Of a stretch of 32,502 bases of DNA, positions 23,007 through 30,888 are shown piece by piece. This stretch comes from Arthrobacter sp. (GTDB lineage: Bacteria; Actinomycetota; Actinomycetes; Actinomycetales; Micrococcaceae): assembly GCA_030146405.1 (NCBI GenBank), contig JASLBS010000144.1, positions 1 through 32,502 on the forward strand, written 5' to 3'. Each line of letters starts with the position of its first letter. Within the stretch, counting starts at the first letter, position 1. The notes beneath the pieces were generated by a model. It was not told the origin of the DNA and did no database searches. It worked only from the letters and a program-made list of their open reading frames with translations. A program made the position numbers and the translations under genes.

Positions 23007-24034
23007 ACGCCTCGAACCGGGACGGAGCGCTGTACGACGTCGCAGGCGCAGCTGGTGCGCCCGCCCTGAAGGTCCTCGTGACCGGTGGTGCCGGCCGGCT
23101 CGGGCGCAGCGTCGTGTCCGGTCTGTCCACCGCGGGGTACGACGTCGTGTCCGTGGATCGGGACGAAGCACCAGTGGGGATCTTCCCGGTGGGCGTGCAG
23201 CAGGAGAGCGCCGACCTCACGGCCGACGGCGAGGCCCGCAGGGTGATCGCCCGCCACCAGCCGGACGCACTCATCCACCTGGCCGCGATCGCCGTACCGT
23301 TCAGCGCTGCGGAGCGCATCATCTTCGGCACCAATACGCGCATGGCCTTCGCGGTCCTGGAGGCGGCGACCGACCTCGCCGTCCCCCGCATCATCACCGC
23401 GAGCAGTCCTACGGTGCTGGGTTACGGATGCCCCTCCGGGTGGTTGCCGGACAGCTTCCCGCTGAGCGAGGTTACACCTCCGGCACCCTGGAACGCGTAC
23501 GCGCTGTCCAAGCACATCGCGGAACAGACCATGGAGATGTTCGCCCGGACCAGCGGCGATCAGCTCAGTTACGCGGCCTTCCGCCCCTGCTATGTCATCT
23601 CCCCCGAGGAATGGGCGGGCGCACCGACCCAGCAGGGCCACACCGTCGGCGAGCGCCTGGCCGACCCCGCGCTGTCCGCGCCCGCGCTGTTCAACTACGT
23701 GGACGCTCGGGACGTGGCCGATTTCCTGGACCTGCTCATCCGCAGGATGGGTTCCATTCCCAACGCGCAGACCTTCTTCGTCGGAGCCGCGGATGCCCTG
23801 GCCACCTCGCCGCTCTCGGAGTTGATACCCCGCTTCGTTCCCGGCAGCGCGGCACTCGCGGAGCCTCTCACCGGGACGAGCCCGGCTTTCTCCATCGAGA
23901 AGGCACGCCGGATGCTCGGCTGGGAACCGCGGCGCAGCTGGCGTACCGAGTTCCAGCCGCACACCAGCACTTCTCCCGACCGAACGAGCCAGCCCGAGTT
24001 GGCCACCACCCCAGGAAGCCAGGCACACCCATGA
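23003..24034 (+). CDS. NAD-dependent epimerase/dehydratase-family protein (uronate dehydrogenase candidate)
   Basis: A 343-residue extended short-chain dehydrogenase. The Rossmann motif TGGAGRLG is at 27-34, an acidic residue after the second strand (SVDRDE, 50-55) favours NAD over NADP, and the catalytic Tyr166/Lys170 pair is in YALSK, with SSP at 134-136. In known uronate pathways a related but shorter (about 265-residue) SDR, Udh, oxidises the uronate to an aldarolactone. This protein could fill that role, but its length, and the linker and tail beyond residue 310, differ, so an epimerase or 4-dehydrogenase is also possible. ATG 23003 overlaps the previous stop, and its own stop overlaps the kdgD start (ATGA at both ends). 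Confidence 0.82.
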   Translation: MNASNRDGALYDVAGAAGAPALKVLVTGGAGRLGRSVVSGLSTAGYDVVSVDRDEAPVGIFPVGVQQESADLTADGEARRVIARHQPDALIHLAAIAVPFSAAERIIFGTNTRMAFAVLEAATDLAVPRIITASSPTVLGYGCPSGWLPDSFPLSEVTPPAPWNAYALSKHIAEQTMEMFARTSGDQLSYAAFRPCYVISPEEWAGAPTQQGHTVGERLADPALSAPALFNYVDARDVADFLDLLIRRMGSIPNAQTFFVGAADALATSPLSELIPRFVPGSAALAEPLTGTSPAFSIEKARRMLGWEPRRSWRTEFQPHTSTSPDRTSQPELATTPGSQAHP

Positions 24035-24939
24035 AATTCGACGGCGTACTCTTCTTTCCCGTCACACCCTTCACCGCGGCGAACACCGTGGACGTCGATG
24101 CCCTGAAGGAGCACGTGACCTCACGCCTGCCCTTCGGTCCCGGGGGTGTCTTCCCCGCCTGCGGGACGGGCGAGTTCCACGCCCTGAGCATCGAGGAAGT
24201 ACATGCCGTCGTCGGCGCCACCGTCGAGGCGGTGGCCGGCACGGTCCCCGTGGTCGCCGGTGCCGGCGGACCGCTCGGTCACGCCCTCGCCGCCGCCCGT
24301 GCGGCCGAGGAGGCCGGCGCCGACGCCCTGCTGGTCCTGCCCCCGTATCTGGTCAACGGTCCGACGGCCGGTCTGATCGCCTATGTGGAGGCCATCGCGG
24401 ACGCGAGCAGCCTGCCCGTCATCGTCTACCACCGCGCGAACGCCAAGTTCTCAGCCGCAGCGATGAAGCATCTGGCGGCGAACCCGAAGGTGATCGGCTT
24501 CAAGGACGGCGTGGGAGACGTGGGGCTGGCGCAGGAGATCGTCTCCGCAGTGCGGGAGTCGAAGCGCGAGGACTTCCTGTTCTTCAACGGACTGCTGACC
24601 GCCGAACTGACCCAGGGCGCCTACCGCGGGCTCGGGATACCGCTCTACTCCTCCGCCGCGTTCGCGATGGTACCGGACGTGGCCAACGCCTACTACCGGG
24701 CGTACATGGCCGGGGACGAGGACCGCAGGGCCGAACTGCTGAGTACGTTCTACGGTCCGCTGGTGCGGCTGCGGGACCAGACACCCGGTTTCGGGGTGTC
24801 ACTGATCAAGGCCGGCCTGGCACTCGAGGGCTTCTCCTACGGATCCGTACGCCCGCCGCTGGTCGATCCCGCGGAGGACCAGCTGGTGGAGCTCAAGCGC
24901 ATCCTCGAAGCGGGCCACGCGGTGGCCTCCTCGTCGTGA
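24031..24939 (+). CDS. kdgD: 5-dehydro-4-deoxyglucarate dehydratase
   Basis: A 302-residue DapA-superfamily aldolase-fold enzyme that decarboxylates and dehydrates 5-keto-4-deoxy-D-glucarate to 2-oxoglutarate semialdehyde. Diagnostic parts: FFPVTPF (8-14), GTGEF (45-49), GAGGP (77-81), Tyr133 in VIVYHR and the Schiff-base Lys158 in IGFKDGVGD. YSSAAF and PLVDPAEDQLVELKRIL near the end match characterised KdgD, and the length equals the family (about 303). This is the most specific assignment in the operon and fixes the pathway as the oxidative uronate/aldarate route rather than a plain DapA function. The start overlaps the upstream stop, and its stop overlaps the next GTG (24936-24939). Confidence 0.9.
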   Translation: MKFDGVLFFPVTPFTAANTVDVDALKEHVTSRLPFGPGGVFPACGTGEFHALSIEEVHAVVGATVEAVAGTVPVVAGAGGPLGHALAAARAAEEAGADALLVLPPYLVNGPTAGLIAYVEAIADASSLPVIVYHRANAKFSAAAMKHLAANPKVIGFKDGVGDVGLAQEIVSAVRESKREDFLFFNGLLTAELTQGAYRGLGIPLYSSAAFAMVPDVANAYYRAYMAGDEDRRAELLSTFYGPLVRLRDQTPGFGVSLIKAGLALEGFSYGSVRPPLVDPAEDQLVELKRILEAGHAVASSS

Positions 24940-26003
24940 GTCCTCGTATCACCGGGCTTCGCACCCGGCTTCTCACGCTCCCCCTGTCCCGCCCCTGGGG
25001 GCCCCAGGTCCAGGAGAACCACGTCATCGCCACCGAGGTTCAGACCGACGACGGCGAAACCGGGTTCGGGTTCTCGTGGACGCCCACGATCGGTCCCACC
25101 GCGGTCCAGGCACTGCTGGATCGTGACATCGCCGCCTTCGTACCCGGCATCGAGGACGACCCGGAGATCGTCTGGGACGCACTGTGGAAGCACCTGCACG
25201 AGGCCGGCGGCGGCGGACTCACCACGATCGCCATGGCCGGCGTCGACCTGGCCCTGTGGGACCTCCGGGCCAGGAGAGCGGGTACGTCACTGACCGGGTT
25301 GCTCGGCCGGCGCCACGAGACCGTCCAGGTCTACGGTTCAGGAGTGAACCTGCACTACAGCCAGGACGAGCTGGTGGCCCAGGTGGAGCGCTGGGTGGGC
25401 GAGGGCAAGTCCGCCGTGAAGATCAAGGTGGGCACACCGGACATCCGGGAGGACGTCGAACGGGTATCCGCGGTCCGGGACGTTCTCGGGCCGAACCGCC
25501 GCCTGATGATCGACGCCAACCAGCGGTGGGACCTCCCCACCACGCTGCGTGCCATCGACGCCCTCGGCGAGTTCGACCTCGAATGGCTCGAGGAGCCGAT
25601 CCGGGCGGACGACCTCTGGGCCTACGTGCAACTCCGCAAGCAGTCATCGGTCCCGATCGCCCTCGGCGAGAACGTCCACACGATCTACCGCTTCCGCGAC
25701 TTCATCGCCGCGGGGGCCGTCGACATCATCCAGCCCAATGTGGTGCGGGTGGGCGGGATCACGCCGTTCAGGCGGATCGTGGAACTGGCCCGTACGCACA
25801 GCATCAAGGTCACACCGCACCTCCTGCCCGAGCTCTCGGGGCAGCTGGCCCTGACCCTGGCCGAACCGACCTGGGTGGAGGACGTCGAGGACGCTTCCTT
25901 CGAGCTCCTCGGTGCGCTGACCGCCCCTGCTCCGATCACCATCTCGGAGGGCAGCCTCTCCTCCACGGGCCAGGAGGGCCTGGGACTGTCCTTCATCCGC
26001 TGA
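24936..26003 (+). CDS. Enolase-superfamily dehydratase/cycloisomerase (mandelate racemase group)
   Basis: A 355-residue two-domain enzyme (capping domain plus TIM barrel). The KxK motif is VKIKVG (Lys162, Lys164). Metal ligands are Asp193 (IDANQRW), Glu219 (WLEEP) and Glu245 (LGENV), and the barrel-end His is His295 (TPHLLPE). This is the mandelate-racemase layout. The residue expected to be the Asp partner of that His is Asn268 (IIQPNVVRVGG). In the pathway it should turn an aldarate or aldarolactone into 5-keto-4-deoxyglucarate (aldarate dehydratase or galactarolactone cycloisomerase type); which one cannot be told. GTG 24936 overlaps the kdgD stop by four bases. Confidence 0.87.
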   Translation: MSPRITGLRTRLLTLPLSRPWGPQVQENHVIATEVQTDDGETGFGFSWTPTIGPTAVQALLDRDIAAFVPGIEDDPEIVWDALWKHLHEAGGGGLTTIAMAGVDLALWDLRARRAGTSLTGLLGRRHETVQVYGSGVNLHYSQDELVAQVERWVGEGKSAVKIKVGTPDIREDVERVSAVRDVLGPNRRLMIDANQRWDLPTTLRAIDALGEFDLEWLEEPIRADDLWAYVQLRKQSSVPIALGENVHTIYRFRDFIAAGAVDIIQPNVVRVGGITPFRRIVELARTHSIKVTPHLLPELSGQLALTLAEPTWVEDVEDASFELLGALTAPAPITISEGSLSSTGQEGLGLSFIR

Positions 26004-26017
26004 CCGACCACCCACGC

Positions 26018-26036
26018 GGCGCCGGTGACCGGCGCC
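26018..26036 (+). promoter_or_regulatory. Intercistronic hairpin before the ALDH gene
   Basis: GGCGCCGG (26018-26025), loop TGA, CCGGCGCC (26029-26036): a perfect 8-bp stem in the 62-bp gap. No T-run follows. The ALDH gene has its own Shine-Dalgarno, so this may tune rather than end transcription. Confidence 0.55.
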
Positions 26037-26065
26037 CACGCTTCCATCAGGAAGAGGAACACACC

Positions 26066-27529
26066 ATGACATCAACCTCAGAACTCAACGAACTCGCGGC
26101 AGCGGCGACGAAGGCGGCTGCGACCGCCGCAGCCGCGTCCGACGCCGAGCGCGCCTCCTGGCTCACCGCGGCCGCCGACGCGCTCGATGCCCACGTGGAC
26201 GAACTCGTGGAGATCGCCGACGCCGAGACCCACCTCGGAGCCACGCGGCTCCGAGGCGAGGTGGCCCGGACGACAGGGCAGCTACGCCTCTTCGCACGCG
26301 TGATCACCGAGGGCGCCTACCTCGAGGCCGTGATCGACCATGCGAACACCTCGGCCACTCCCCCTACCCCGGATCTCCGCAGGATCCTGCGGCCCATCGG
26401 TCCGGTGGGCGTCTTCTCCGCCTCGAACTTCCCGTTCGCGTTCTCGGTGGCCGGTGGTGACACGGCGTCCGCGCTCGCCGTCGGTTGCTCCGTGATCGTG
26501 AAGGCACACTCCGGACACCTCCGCCTCTCCGAGCGCACCGCAGAGATTCTCGGGGCGGCGCTCGAGGGAGCCGGCGCACCACACGGCATCTTCGCCCTGA
26601 TCAGCGGTCGCGAGGCGGGGACGGAACTGGTGCGGCATCCCGCCATCAAGGCCGTCGGCTTCACCGGCTCCATCCCGGGCGGCCGCGCGCTCTTCGACCT
26701 CGCCGTCTCCCGGCCCGATCCCATCCCGTTCTACGGCGAGCTCGGCAGCCTGAACCCCGTGGTGGTCACCGCGGCAGCCATCTCCGCACGGGCCCCCGAG
26801 CTCGCGGAGGGACTCGCCGCCTCCTTCACACTCGGAGCGGGCCAGTTCTGCACCAAGCCCGGGCTGGTCTTCCTCCCGGCCGGAACGGATTTCCAGGACC
26901 ACCTGAAGACGGCCGTGGAGTCCAAGACCAGTGCGCCGATGCTCACCCGACGGATCGCCGAGGCGTACCCCGAAGGACTCCAGCACCTCGCCGCCCAGCA
27001 GGACGTCACCGTGATCAGCGGTTCGGTGGAGCAGGACGCCCCCTCCGACGGAGCGGCCCCCGTGGTCTTCTCCACCACGGCGGCCACTGTGCTCTCGAAC
27101 CCGGAGAGCATCCTCGAGGAGTGCTTCGGGCCCACCACGGTGCTGATCGAGTACCGGGACCAGGCCGAGCTCAGCCGCGTCCTCGCCGTTGTACCGGGGA
27201 ACCTGACCGCGACCGTGCACGCGCAGCCGGACGACGACGTCTCGACCCTGGTGGTCCAGCTCTCCGAACTCGCCGGCCGGGTGCTCTTCAACGGGTGGCC
27301 CACCGGGGTAGCGGTGAACTGGGCGCAGCAGCACGGCGGCCCGTGGCCGGCCACCACGTCCCTCTTCACCTCGGTGGGCGCGACGGCGGTGCGTCGCTTC
27401 CAGCGGCCGATGGCCTACCAGGACGCCCCGGAGTCCGTCCTGCACCCGGCACTGCAGGAGGCGAACCCCCTGAATATCTCCCGCCGGGTCGACGGCGTCC
27501 TGATCCCTGCGGCGGTTCCGGTCTCCTGA
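26066..27529 (+). CDS. 2,5-dioxovalerate (2-oxoglutarate semialdehyde) dehydrogenase
   Basis: A 487-residue aldehyde dehydrogenase that would oxidise the KdgD product to 2-oxoglutarate, feeding the TCA cycle. Key residues: Asn121 in SASNFP, Lys146 in VIVKAHSGH (coenzyme), Glu225 in FYGELGSLNP and the nucleophile Cys262 in GAGQFCTKPG. GELGSLNP and QFCTKPG are characteristic of the type III KGSA dehydrogenase group that accompanies KdgD. The start is ATG 26066, with GAGGA as Shine-Dalgarno. NADP preference is usual in this group but is not provable here. Its last codons and stop lie in a 20-bp tandem duplication, and a strong terminator follows. Confidence 0.9.
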   Translation: MTSTSELNELAAAATKAAATAAAASDAERASWLTAAADALDAHVDELVEIADAETHLGATRLRGEVARTTGQLRLFARVITEGAYLEAVIDHANTSATPPTPDLRRILRPIGPVGVFSASNFPFAFSVAGGDTASALAVGCSVIVKAHSGHLRLSERTAEILGAALEGAGAPHGIFALISGREAGTELVRHPAIKAVGFTGSIPGGRALFDLAVSRPDPIPFYGELGSLNPVVVTAAAISARAPELAEGLAASFTLGAGQFCTKPGLVFLPAGTDFQDHLKTAVESKTSAPMLTRRIAEAYPEGLQHLAAQQDVTVISGSVEQDAPSDGAAPVVFSTTAATVLSNPESILEECFGPTTVLIEYRDQAELSRVLAVVPGNLTATVHAQPDDDVSTLVVQLSELAGRVLFNGWPTGVAVNWAQQHGGPWPATTSLFTSVGATAVRRFQRPMAYQDAPESVLHPALQEANPLNISRRVDGVLIPAAVPVS

Positions 27530-27553
27530 TCCAGGTTCCGGTCTCCTGATCCA
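27514..27553. repeat. Perfect 20-bp tandem duplication over the ALDH stop codon
   Basis: GGTTCCGGTCTCCTGATCCA occurs at 27514-27533 and again, without a base between, at 27534-27553. The first copy carries the final codons and TGA stop of the ALDH gene; the second is outside the gene. Confidence 0.95.
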
Positions 27554-27558
27554 CGAGA

Positions 27559-27607
27559 AAGACCCTCCCCGCCCGTTCCCTCAGGGAACCGGTGCGGGGA
27601 GGGTCTT
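27559..27607. terminator. Bidirectional terminator between the two catabolic operons
   Basis: AAGACCCTCCCCGC (27559-27572) pairs exactly with GCGGGGAGGGTCTT (27594-27607). A nested stem GTTCCC/GGGAAC (27575-27580, 27584-27589) lies inside. It is followed on the plus strand by a T-rich run (TCTTCTTCC). It separates convergent gene ends. Confidence 0.92.
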
Positions 27608-27622
27608 CTTCCGTGTGCCTGT

Positions 27623-28738
27623 CTAGAGCTGCAGGGGCAGGGGGCGGTCGAGGGACCCGACACGCCTCACCGGCCAGCGGGGGTCGACGCTCAGGACCCG
27701 GAGTCCGGAGGGTTCCAGCAGGACCGTGTCCTCGACCTTGACCCCCGGCGCCGACGGGTTCCAGGTGAACGCCTGGTGCTCGCCCACACGGTCCTGGGCC
27801 GAAGGGGTGGCCCGCGGATCCCGCCCCGCGTATCCCGCGGGGCCGCCCTGGTGGTGCTCCAGCCACTGTTCCGCACCGAACCCGTGCCGCTCGTACGCGG
27901 CGCCGATCTCCGCGACGATCCCGCTCAGCGTTGCACCGGGAACGGTGGCCGCGAGGACCTCCTGCTCCACGGCGAGGATGCGGTTCTCGGCGTCCTGCTC
28001 AGCCGGGGTTCCCGCATCGAAGCGGACCCAGCGGGTGACATTCGCGATCATCCCGTACCGCCGCGCGCACACCACGGCCATGGCACGACGCCCGAGGACG
28101 CCCTCGGTGGGGAGCGGGTGACGGAACCGGGTGCGGTCGCTCCCGTTGCACAGCAGCACCAGCGGATCGGCGCCGACGGCGACGAGCCGCGTCGCGAGCG
28201 CCGCCGCGATCTCACGCTCGGTGCTCCGCGGGGTCGCTGCAGCCAGGACATCGGTCAACGCGCGGGCGACGTCCTCGTTCAGCGCGCGATAGCGGCCGAG
28301 CTCGAGGGGCAGCAGCGACCGCCGCGCCTCCCTGAGCTCGCGGGCCAGCTCACCCTCACCCGCCGGCGAGACGCCGGGCCCGAACCAGGTGCCGACGTCG
28401 TGCAGGGAACCGTACCAGGGCACCCGGTGAACGGTCAGGTCGGACGGCAACTCCTCGGCCAGGAGCCTCTCGGCCTCGTTGCTGAACGTGACGAGGTGGT
28501 CGCCGTCGCGGGTGACGAGCAGCGCCGCGACAGGGTCACCGGCGAGACTCACGTGCACGCGGCTGCCGCCGAGGTACCAGGTCAGTGCCGTGGTGGTGGT
28601 CAGCAGGAGGGAGTCGCGGTCCGCCCGGTCCAGGAGATCGAGCAGCCTGGCGCGCTTGACGGACCGTTCGTGGGCGACGCCGGCCGGAGCCGATGATGTC
28701 CCGTCGGTCCGGACAGCGGACAGGAGTCCGTCGCTCAT
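27623..28738 (-). CDS. M24/creatinase-fold protein, metal site degenerate
   Basis: A 371-residue protein with a creatinase-like N-terminal domain (about 25-155) and a C-terminal pita-bread domain (about 160-371). HPLPT (207-211) is the usual substrate-side His stretch of M24 peptidases and creatinases. The metal-binding aspartates are missing: where D-x-G and S-D-x-T-R are expected, the protein has VVCARRYG (222-229) and IANVTR (231-236, Asn233). LEPSG (Glu342) remains. So it is unlikely to be a normal Xaa-Pro aminopeptidase; a metal-free hydrolase (as creatinase is) or a non-catalytic protein is more likely. ATG 28738 overlaps the upstream stop (28735-28738). It is the last gene of the ABC operon, so its substrate may be the imported compound. 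Confidence 0.78.
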   Translation of the reverse strand: MSDGLLSAVRTDGTSSAPAGVAHERSVKRARLLDLLDRADRDSLLLTTTTALTWYLGGSRVHVSLAGDPVAALLVTRDGDHLVTFSNEAERLLAEELPSDLTVHRVPWYGSLHDVGTWFGPGVSPAGEGELARELREARRSLLPLELGRYRALNEDVARALTDVLAAATPRSTEREIAAALATRLVAVGADPLVLLCNGSDRTRFRHPLPTEGVLGRRAMAVVCARRYGMIANVTRWVRFDAGTPAEQDAENRILAVEQEVLAATVPGATLSGIVAEIGAAYERHGFGAEQWLEHHQGGPAGYAGRDPRATPSAQDRVGEHQAFTWNPSAPGVKVEDTVLLEPSGLRVLSVDPRWPVRRVGSLDRPLPLQL

Positions 28739-30810
28739 CGGTCGATCCCCTGAGACTTCTCGGTGTCCTCCGCGGCCTCGGTATCCCTGTTCTCCGCGAG
28801 GCCGGTGACGAGCTCCTCGACGCGGCCGGCGTCGAGTCGCCCGTCGGAGACGAGCACCCGGACGGTCCGCGTGAGCAGTTCGTTCGGCCGCACTGTCACC
28901 GGGGTGTCCCACGCCAGTGACAGACCCACTCCGGGGTAGCCCTCCGCGCGCACGAACCACGGATCGGGCGATTCGGGGGCTGCGAGGAAGACGAGGGTCG
29001 CGGGGCCGCCGTCGAAGTCGGCCGACCAGGCCAGCCAGGGAGCAGCCGTTCCGTGCACGGCGTCCTCCCCCTCGTGCTCAGCCGTTCGGACGTCGACGTC
29101 CCCGGCCCGCGGCAGGCGCCAGAAGAAACCGCCGTAACCGCCCTGCGGACGCCCGTTGGACCCCGGGCTGCCGAGATGCACCGGAGCATCCCCGGAGGGT
29201 GAGAGCGTGAAGGTCAGGGTGAGCAGCCAGACGGACTCGTCGACCGGTTGCCAGTCCCATCGCCGCTGTTCCTCGAGCAGCGCGGCGCCCTCCGGCCCCC
29301 GCCAGACGAGGTTCTCCTCCAGGGAGGTGTCGGCCCGACGAGCAGCGGTCCGCTCGACCCGGCCGTGATCAGGGCGCCAGACGTAGCCGCCCGCCTCCCG
29401 CGTGTAGGTACGGCCGCCCCAGCAGTTGACGCCGTCGATGTCCTGGACCGCCACGCCGACCCCCAGGTGCCAGACGTGGTCGAGGGGCAGGTGATCGGTC
29501 ACCACCACGCCACCGAGGGTACGAACAGGGTGGAGGTACGGTCGCGGGGCCAGGGTGGGAGCGATCCGGCTCCCATCGCGGTACTCGGCAACCGTCGCGG
29601 CGCCGACGGTGAACTCGTCGGCTGCAGGGAGCCGCGTTGCCCACCCTGGGCCGAGCTCGCTGAAGAGCGCCTGAGCGCGCTGCGCTCGCTGCATGAGCTC
29701 CTCGATCCCGTGGATCACAGGATGGGCGTCGTCCCCCTCTCCCTGCCAGGTGATGTACTCGGCGGGGATGGGCTGCGGGTCGTCCGCCGTCCGGACCGCC
29801 TCGAGAACACGCATGAAGGCACCCGAATCCTCCAGTGAGCTGAGAAGTGGCTCATCGTGGGCGCGATGCCTCACCAGGTTCTCCAGCAGGTCCACCCTGT
29901 CGAACGTCTCGGAGCGCTCCCCCTGAGCCGTGGTGATCACGAGCTCGTCCTCCGTGTAGTAGAAGACGATTCCGCCCTCGGTGCCCGCGATCGAGACACT
30001 CGGGCGCTCCTGGGCAGCCGCGCACAGGGTGAGTGCGCAGGTCACCACCTGACCGGCCTCCGTCCGGATACGCAGCGACGAGGTGTCATCACACTCGATG
30101 TCGTGCGCTCTGTAGAGATCCACCTCCACGGAGGCGATGTCCGCCGCACGCCGGGCTCCGGAGATCCGTAGGGCCGTGGCCACCGCGTGGGCGAGCGGAT
30201 TGGTCGCCACTCCGTCCACCACGTCGGCGCCGTCGAGGGTCCTCCTGCCCGCCCACCGGGAGCGCTTGAAATAACCCCTGCTGCGCACCCAGGCACCCTC
30301 GGCGCTGATCCCCCGCACCGTCCCGATCTCCCCGCCGGCGATGAGCTCCTCGATGCGGCGGATCGCCAGTGAACCGAGGCTCTGGAAACCTGTCTGCACG
30401 GCCGCCCCTGCGGTCGAAGCCCGATCGAGCAGGTCCTGGAACTGCTCGAGGGACGCCACGGGGGGCTTCTCCACGTAGATGTCGGCTCCCATGGCCAACG
30501 CGGCCCGGGCGAGGTCGGCGTGCGAATGGATCGGGGTGGCGATGATCACGATGTCCGCGCGCATGCCGTCGGTCACCAGCTCCGCGAGCGTCCGGTAGAC
30601 ACTCACCGATGCCCGCAGGGTGCCAGGCTCGGGCGGGGTGGGGTCGGCGACGGCCACGAGCTCGAGCGTCCCCTCCTGCTCGAGGCGTGACACGTTGGCC
30701 AGGTGGCGCGCTCCGAACCCGTGGACGCCCACGAGCACGATGCGTGGAACGGACGTCGCGGGACCGGTGGACGCGGCGTCGGGCAGGGTGGTGCTGGTGG
30801 GGGTGAGCAT
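28735..30810 (-). CDS. Gfo/Idh/MocA oxidoreductase fused to a DUF6807 (PmoA-like) domain
   Basis: A 691-residue two-domain protein. Residues about 20-370 are a Gfo/Idh/MocA dehydrogenase: dinucleotide loop VGVHGFGARH (27-36), ATPIHSHADLA (about 91) and EKPP at 114-117. Residues about 400-670 match the family named methane-oxygenase PmoA (DUF6807): RPYLHPVRT, GGVVVTDHLPLDHVWHLG, VNCWGGRTYTREAGGY. The PmoA name is historical; these proteins occur in sugar-utilisation loci and have nothing to do with methane. The ATG at 30810 has only a weak Shine-Dalgarno (GAGAGA). It lies 78 bp after the binding-protein gene and overlaps the M24-like gene by four bases. Oxidation of an imported sugar followed by a step carried out by the second domain is inferred. 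Confidence 0.87.
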   Translation of the reverse strand: MLTPTSTTLPDAASTGPATSVPRIVLVGVHGFGARHLANVSRLEQEGTLELVAVADPTPPEPGTLRASVSVYRTLAELVTDGMRADIVIIATPIHSHADLARAALAMGADIYVEKPPVASLEQFQDLLDRASTAGAAVQTGFQSLGSLAIRRIEELIAGGEIGTVRGISAEGAWVRSRGYFKRSRWAGRRTLDGADVVDGVATNPLAHAVATALRISGARRAADIASVEVDLYRAHDIECDDTSSLRIRTEAGQVVTCALTLCAAAQERPSVSIAGTEGGIVFYYTEDELVITTAQGERSETFDRVDLLENLVRHRAHDEPLLSSLEDSGAFMRVLEAVRTADDPQPIPAEYITWQGEGDDAHPVIHGIEELMQRAQRAQALFSELGPGWATRLPAADEFTVGAATVAEYRDGSRIAPTLAPRPYLHPVRTLGGVVVTDHLPLDHVWHLGVGVAVQDIDGVNCWGGRTYTREAGGYVWRPDHGRVERTAARRADTSLEENLVWRGPEGAALLEEQRRWDWQPVDESVWLLTLTFTLSPSGDAPVHLGSPGSNGRPQGGYGGFFWRLPRAGDVDVRTAEHEGEDAVHGTAAPWLAWSADFDGGPATLVFLAAPESPDPWFVRAEGYPGVGLSLAWDTPVTVRPNELLTRTVRVLVSDGRLDAGRVEELVTGLAENRDTEAAEDTEKSQGIDR

Positions 30811-30888
30811 GATCGGTCTCTCGTTCGCTGACTGGTGGGACGGAAAGGGAGGAGCCGGCGTGCTGCCGACTCCTCCCCGCTGAACGTG

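Noticed and set aside
24031..24939. DapA (4-hydroxy-tetrahydrodipicolinate synthase), which would fit the dap genes elsewhere
   Set aside because: The motifs FFPVTPF, GTGEF and GFKDGVGD and the operon partners fit KdgD. The dap genes are more than 11 kb away in other units.
27623..28738. Functional Xaa-Pro aminopeptidase
   Set aside because: Two expected metal aspartates are absent, so a standard metallopeptidase call is not supported.
28735..30810. Methane monooxygenase subunit, from the PmoA name of the C-terminal domain
   Set aside because: The domain is the soluble DUF6807 type with no membrane helices or copper-site layout. The name is a database legacy.
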